Made by a program: the position numbers and the translations under genes. Shown here in pieces: positions 59,752 to 64,000 of a stretch of DNA of 64,000 nt; the stretch's first letter is position 1; every line of letters starts with the position of its first letter. The DNA is from Lentibacillus halodurans (lineage in GTDB: Bacteria > Bacillota > Bacilli > Bacillales > Amphibacillaceae). The stretch lies in assembly GCF_900112045.1 (NCBI RefSeq), contig NZ_FOJW01000016.1:1-64000 (forward strand), given 5' to 3'. Below the pieces are notes generated by a model, which saw only the letters and a program-made list of their open reading frames with translations, had not been told where the DNA came from and made no database searches.

Positions 59752-61305
59752 TTATCCGCCATATATAATCGGTGAACCTGGACCAAGCGGAATGCCAAGC
59801 AGCATCCATACAACCAGCATGATCGTCCACCCGATCAGGAAGTATAAGGAGTATGGCAGCATAACGGAAATCATCGTACCAATACCCATTTTCTTATCAT
59901 ATTTCTGTGCAAATGCAATGATGATCGCAAAGTAGGTCATCAAAGGTGTTATGATATTCGTTGATGAGTCAGCCACACGGTAGGCCATCTGTGTCAACTC
60001 AGGCGAATAACCGAGCTGCATCATGATCGGTACGAAGATCGGCGCCATCATCGCCCACTTGGCAGAGGCACTTCCGATAAACAAGTTAATAAAGCCGGTT
60101 ATCAGGACAAACATTAATATTAATGGAATGCCTGTCAAATTGATGCTGTCCAAAAATTCTGCACCATATACACCAAGTACCATACCCATATTTGACTCAT
60201 TGAAGTAGGCAACAAATTGACCTGCTGTAAAGGCCAAAACGATAAACATCCCCATTGATGCCATTGTATCAGTCATTTGTCCCGCAACATCTTTATCGTT
60301 ACGGATTACTTTGGTGATTATACCGTACACGAGACCAGGTATAAAGAATAGAATCGCAATGATTGGTACTAATGAACTCATAAACGGAGACTGGATAATT
60401 TGATCCATATAATTGCCTTCCGTTCCCCGCAACGGTGCATTTTCCGGCAACACAAGCAATGCCGTCAATACTAGGCCAACAACCAAGGATAAACCGGACC
60501 AGATAAGGCCTTTCTTTTCGATTGGTTTAATTCCTTCAAGTTCCTCATCGTTCCCGCCATCCGAATTTTTACCTTTATATTCGCCCAGGCGCGGAACAAC
60601 GACACGTTCTGTTACCCAGGTACCGATAAACGTCAGCACAAAGACCGAAATAGCAATGAAAATCCAGTTCATAGCGATATTCATTGTCTCAGCATATGCC
60701 GGATCAATGGTTGATGCCGCGGCAATTGTCAGTTCACCAAGCATAACGTCTGTGCCGGATAATACGAGGTTAGCACTGAAACCAGCAGATACGCCGGCAA
60801 ACGCAGCAGCAAGACCGGCTAACGGATGTCGTCCCATCGCAGCAAAAATCAATGCACCAAGCGGCGGGAGAACAACATAACCGGCATCTGAAGCCACGCT
60901 TGACATAATTCCGGCAAAAACCAAGCCAACTGTAATAAACCTTGTCGGTACGGACAATACAAAGCTACGCAACAATGCACTGATTAATCCGGTACGTTCT
61001 GCTACTCCGATACCAAGCATTGTGACAAGCACAACACCCAGCGGGGCAAACCCAATAAAGTTATCAGTCATACTGCCGAAAATATATTGAAGTCCTTCAG
61101 CATTGAGTAGATTCTTGATTTCTACCATTTCGCCTTCTTCACCAGGGTGTTCTACGCTGATGCCCAAAGGCTGTAAAGCAGCTGATAGAACCAGAACAAG
61201 TCCTGCTAAAATAGCAAATAATGTGATAGGATGCGGCAATTTATTACCGATGAATTCAACCCCATCCAAAAACCGCTGAAAAATCCCTTTCTTCTGCTTG
61301 TCCAT
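59752..61305 (-). CDS. AbgT-family transporter
   Basis: The 517-residue membrane protein shows the AbgT/MtrF pattern: GNKLPHPITLFAILAGLVLVLS, FIGFAPLGVVLVTMLGIGVAERTGLI, SDAGYVVLPPLGALIFAAMGRHPLAG, ASAKWAMMAPIFVPIMMQLG, and RVADSSTNIITPLMTYFAIII. E. coli AbgT imports p-aminobenzoyl-glutamate; others in the family export antimetabolites or sulfonamides using ion gradients. Start is ATG 61305 after AAAGGAG. No p-aminobenzoyl-glutamate hydrolase gene is adjacent. Confidence 0.93.
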   Translation of the reverse strand: MDKQKKGIFQRFLDGVEFIGNKLPHPITLFAILAGLVLVLSAALQPLGISVEHPGEEGEMVEIKNLLNAEGLQYIFGSMTDNFIGFAPLGVVLVTMLGIGVAERTGLISALLRSFVLSVPTRFITVGLVFAGIMSSVASDAGYVVLPPLGALIFAAMGRHPLAGLAAAFAGVSAGFSANLVLSGTDVMLGELTIAAASTIDPAYAETMNIAMNWIFIAISVFVLTFIGTWVTERVVVPRLGEYKGKNSDGGNDEELEGIKPIEKKGLIWSGLSLVVGLVLTALLVLPENAPLRGTEGNYMDQIIQSPFMSSLVPIIAILFFIPGLVYGIITKVIRNDKDVAGQMTDTMASMGMFIVLAFTAGQFVAYFNESNMGMVLGVYGAEFLDSINLTGIPLILMFVLITGFINLFIGSASAKWAMMAPIFVPIMMQLGYSPELTQMAYRVADSSTNIITPLMTYFAIIIAFAQKYDKKMGIGTMISVMLPYSLYFLIGWTIMLVVWMLLGIPLGPGSPIIYGG

Positions 61306-61537
61306 CAAATACTCCTTTCTTGCTGCACTGTCGATAATATTCTGAAAAGTATTGCAAAAAGATTTACAGCTACGGATAACATTATAAAGCGTACCGTTAC
61401 GAATTTAAACACACAAATGATAAGTAGGAAAAGTAAAATATTTTTTTAAATTCTGTTTATGTGAAAGGAATCAAGATGGTGATGTCAGCCGGAAAATAGC
61501 TCTGTCCATGTTTTGGACCTGTCATTTTGTATCAAAT

Positions 61538-61566
61538 TAAAAAAGGAGCTATAACACTCCTTTTTG
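61538..61566. terminator. Terminator downstream of aldo/keto reductase
   Basis: AAAAAGGAG pairs with CTCCTTTTT across eight bases. On the minus strand it follows the aldo/keto reductase stop by ~39 bases. The rest of the 299-bp gap to AbgT shows nothing else. Confidence 0.8.
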
Positions 61567-61604
61567 TAATGAGCTAAAATTACCCTAATATGAATATAAT
61601 CATC

Positions 61605-62435
61605 CTAATCGTCCAAACTGTCCGGGTTTTTGCCTGTACGGTCATCAATGTTTAGATTGCTGATCAATTTCATTTCATCATCAGTCAGATCAAAATCAAA
61701 AATATCCGCATTTTCCTGTATCCTGTGTTCATGTGTTGACTTTGGAATCGTAACGACATGATTTTGCACATCCCAGCGCAATATGATTTGTGCTGGCGTT
61801 TTGCCATATTTCTCTGCAAGCCTGGCAATCACCGGATCATCCATGAGTCTGCCTTTTTTTAGCGGTGACCAGGCCTCGAGCTGAATATCCTTCTCTTCGC
61901 AAAAGGCCTTCAGTTTTTCCTGCGTCAAGTGCGGATGATATTCAACCTGATCAATCACAGGTTTAACCTTACTGTCAGCAAACAAGTCCTGTAAATGGTG
62001 AACGTGAAAATTGCTCACACCAATTGCCCTGACTTTGCCTTCGTTATATAATTTTTCCATTGCTTTCCATGTATCTTTATACTTCCCTTTGACAGGCCAG
62101 TGAATCAAGTACAAATCAAGATAATCCAATCCAAGCTTTTCAAGGCTTGTTTCAAATGCCTGCAAAGTGCTTTCATAGCCCTGTTCATCATTCCAGACTT
62201 TTGACGTAACAAAAATCTTTTCTCTTGGAACACCGGATTCCCTGATTCCCTGACCGACACCCTTTTCATTATCGTAAAATGATGCCGTATCAATACTTCG
62301 ATATCCGTGTTTCAGGGCAGCTGTAACGGATTTAACCGTGACATCACCATCTTCAACTTTGTAAACACCCAATCCGAATCCGGGCATTTTGACGCCATTA
62401 TTTAATGTAACCGTATCCTGAAGATTTGTAATCAT
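61605..62435 (-). CDS. Aldo/keto reductase
   Basis: The 276-residue NADPH-dependent (beta/alpha)8 enzyme has the complete AKR tetrad: D49 and Y54 (SIDTASFYDNE), K79 (FVTSKVW) and H112 (LYLIHWP). It also has IPKSTHEHRIQEN, the cofactor phosphate region. It resembles the B. subtilis YvgN/YtbE (AKR5G) group, which reduces methylglyoxal and other aldehydes. Single gene. Confidence 0.94.
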   Translation of the reverse strand: MITNLQDTVTLNNGVKMPGFGLGVYKVEDGDVTVKSVTAALKHGYRSIDTASFYDNEKGVGQGIRESGVPREKIFVTSKVWNDEQGYESTLQAFETSLEKLGLDYLDLYLIHWPVKGKYKDTWKAMEKLYNEGKVRAIGVSNFHVHHLQDLFADSKVKPVIDQVEYHPHLTQEKLKAFCEEKDIQLEAWSPLKKGRLMDDPVIARLAEKYGKTPAQIILRWDVQNHVVTIPKSTHEHRIQENADIFDFDLTDDEMKLISNLNIDDRTGKNPDSLDD

Positions 62436-62555
62436 GACATTCCCTCCATTTTAGCTATAATTTTACTATACACTATCCCCGGATCTGCACACAAAATGTC
62501 AGCTTCGTGAAGTACACCTCGAAACTGGCATTCTGCTTATCTTGCGCTATCTAAT

Positions 62556-64000
62556 TTAGTGCTCCGTAATATATCCCCATTTATACTGAATACCACCAAG
62601 TGTCGATACGTTAATATTTTTCACATAGTCTTTGTTCATCCAAACGTTTGTATAGAAATAGATTGGTGCAATCGGCATTTCATCCATCAGAATCTGCTCT
62701 GCCTGCCCCAGTATTTCCTGCCGTGCTTCCTCATCCGTTTCTGTTCTTGCTTGCTCCAGGAGGTTGGCATAAGCTTCACTTTCCCAGTCTGTATAATTGT
62801 TTCCGCCTGCAGTTTCAAATATATTCAGGAAATTCGAAGGGTCATTAATGGTACCAAGCCACCCCATGCGGCCCATTTCATAATTACCCTCACTCATGGA
62901 ATCAAGATAGACATTCCATTCCTGGTTATGGAGTTCGACATCGAGTCCCAAATTCTCACGCCACATATCCTGGAGTGCCTGAGCAATAGCAGCATGAGAT
63001 TCATTGGTATTATAACTAAATGTTAATGTAGGGAGCTCGTCTAACCCTTCTTCTTCCAGTCCTTTTTCCAAAAGTTCCTTTGCTTTTTCTACATGATTAT
63101 CCTGGAAATAACCTTCTTCGTTATCTTCCCATATTGCTGTTGGGACTAAAGCCATTGCCGGCTGCTCGCCACCTTTTGAAACATTCTCAACGATCGCTTG
63201 CCTGTTGATGGACAATGCAAGCGCCTTACGGATATTCACATTATTGTATGGTTCTTGGTTCGTGTTAAATTCAATGTAATACGTACCAGCCAATGGTGAT
63301 ATATTTAACCTGCCCGACTGCTTTAATGACGGAATAGCTGATTGCGGAATATTCCCGGTTGGGGAGCCTGCCCAATCCAACTCACCTTTTTCATACATTT
63401 GCAGTTCTGTATTCAGATCCTCAATCATGAGCATATGAATGGTTTCGAGCTTGACAGTTTCAGCATCCCAGTAATTCGTATTTTTCTTCAGGACAATCTC
63501 ACTTTTATGCTGCCAGGAATCAAGCAGGAACGGTCCGTTTGTGACATATTTCTCCCCTGCATCTGATGCCCATTCGGGATTTGCTTTGGCCACATGATGA
63601 TTTACCGGATAGAATGTAAAATGTGCTGTTGACTGCAGGAAGTATGGTGTCGGCTGTTCAAGCTCAACAACCAATGTTTTATCATCTTTTACGGTAACGC
63701 CTATTTCATCTAACGGAACTTCTCCGGCTTTAGCCGCTTCAGCATTTTTGATCGGATATAAGTAATAAGCAAAATCCGTATCAGTACTTTCCGGATTCAA
63801 GACCCACTTCCAGGCATACTCAAAATCCTTTGCTGTCACCGGATCGCCATTGGACCATGTTGCATCTTCACGGATCGTAAATGTGTACGTTTTCTTGTCA
63901 TCAGATAGTTGGATATCGGAAGCCATTGCATTTTCAGCTTCCCCATCCTGATTCACACGTGTCAGCCCTTCAAAAATCTGATCAAGCACAGCGGCTGATG
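62556..64000 (-). CDS. Peptide/oligopeptide ABC transporter substrate-binding protein, partial
   Basis: About 481 codons of the C-terminal and middle parts of a family 5 solute-binding protein (OppA/DppE type) are visible; the signal peptide and start lie beyond the right edge. Features are FEGLTRVNQDGEAENAMASDIQLSDDKKTYTF near the visible start, REDATWSNGDPVTAKDFEYAWKW, and YEMGRMGWLGTINDPSNFL near the C-terminus. It captures short peptides outside the membrane for an ABC importer. The stop is at 62556; the ~120-bp gap downstream has no feature. Confidence 0.9.
   Translation of the reverse strand, partial: SAAVLDQIFEGLTRVNQDGEAENAMASDIQLSDDKKTYTFTIREDATWSNGDPVTAKDFEYAWKWVLNPESTDTDFAYYLYPIKNAEAAKAGEVPLDEIGVTVKDDKTLVVELEQPTPYFLQSTAHFTFYPVNHHVAKANPEWASDAGEKYVTNGPFLLDSWQHKSEIVLKKNTNYWDAETVKLETIHMLMIEDLNTELQMYEKGELDWAGSPTGNIPQSAIPSLKQSGRLNISPLAGTYYIEFNTNQEPYNNVNIRKALALSINRQAIVENVSKGGEQPAMALVPTAIWEDNEEGYFQDNHVEKAKELLEKGLEEEGLDELPTLTFSYNTNESHAAIAQALQDMWRENLGLDVELHNQEWNVYLDSMSEGNYEMGRMGWLGTINDPSNFLNIFETAGGNNYTDWESEAYANLLEQARTETDEEARQEILGQAEQILMDEMPIAPIYFYTNVWMNKDYVKNINVSTLGGIQYKWGYITEH

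Overview
This window looks like chromosome of a moderately halophilic or halotolerant spore-forming Bacillaceae (Lentibacillus, Virgibacillus or Oceanobacillus type). The reasons are an alpha/beta small acid-soluble spore protein, a YtaF-type sporulation membrane protein, a YheC/YheD-type ATP-grasp protein, CheA, strong AGGAGG ribosome sites with many GTG/TTG starts, two NhaC-type Na+/H+ antiporters, an osmolyte-type (OpuAC-like) binding protein under a GbsR-type regulator, and acidic proteins. There are no rRNA or tRNA genes and no complete insertion sequence. Both edges cut genes: cheA on the left and a peptide-binding protein on the right.

Region by region. 1-6.1 kb: the 5' end of cheA, a double-headed YheC/D-like ATP-grasp protein, an AtoE-type short-chain fatty acid transporter and an EamA exporter. 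6.1-14.6 kb: a cell-wall recovery locus. It has a secreted AmiE-like serine hydrolase, an ABC sugar importer without its ATPase, MurQ, a MurR-type RpiR regulator and a BadF-family amino-sugar kinase, with a sigma-A promoter, a cre site and repeated TGAAAT-N3-ATTTCA palindromes. 14.6-31.3 kb: mostly housekeeping and transport genes (Uma2 protein, YyaL, two small proteins, ferredoxin, CHY zinc finger, NhaC, TopB, YtaF, AEC carrier, M3 peptidase, second NhaC, SASP, SDR, Cof phosphatase). 32-36.8 kb: a GbsR-like regulator, cysteine hydrolase and betaine-type binding protein operon, then glycerate kinase with a GntP permease. 36.9-46.2 kb: AsnO-like asparagine synthase, a Gfo/Idh oxidoreductase, a Lac-family PTS with an excellent -24/-12 promoter driven by a LevR-type activator, and RpiA.

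46.2-48.1 kb is a decay zone. A penicillin acylase gene is in pieces (a frameshifted C-terminal part and a short A-chain piece), with a broken zinc-ribbon gene between them on the other strand, followed by a dispersed repeat. 48.2-54.8 kb is the most interesting block. It is a tight seven-gene operon encoding the whole dTDP-Fuc4NAc pathway (RfbA, RfbB, WecE/RffA-like, WecD/RffC-like), together with a polyprenyl-phosphate glycosyltransferase, a small SMR/EamA-type putative flippase and a DUF6044/YkoS-like membrane glycosyltransferase. I read it as a self-contained surface-glycosylation cassette.

55-64 kb: an MmgE/PrpD and ComA-like pair sharing ATGA, then a repeat-rich gap (a MITE-like element, an IS110 transposase remnant and a 21-bp degenerate array), YitT, an AbgT transporter, an aldo/keto reductase and the partial binding protein. 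Three classes of intergenic repeat recur: a GTGAAACTTCATTCA-headed element (3 copies), a MITE-like element ending in GAGRCTGGGACA (2 copies), and degenerate 21-23 bp arrays with a CGGTCA core (4 loci).
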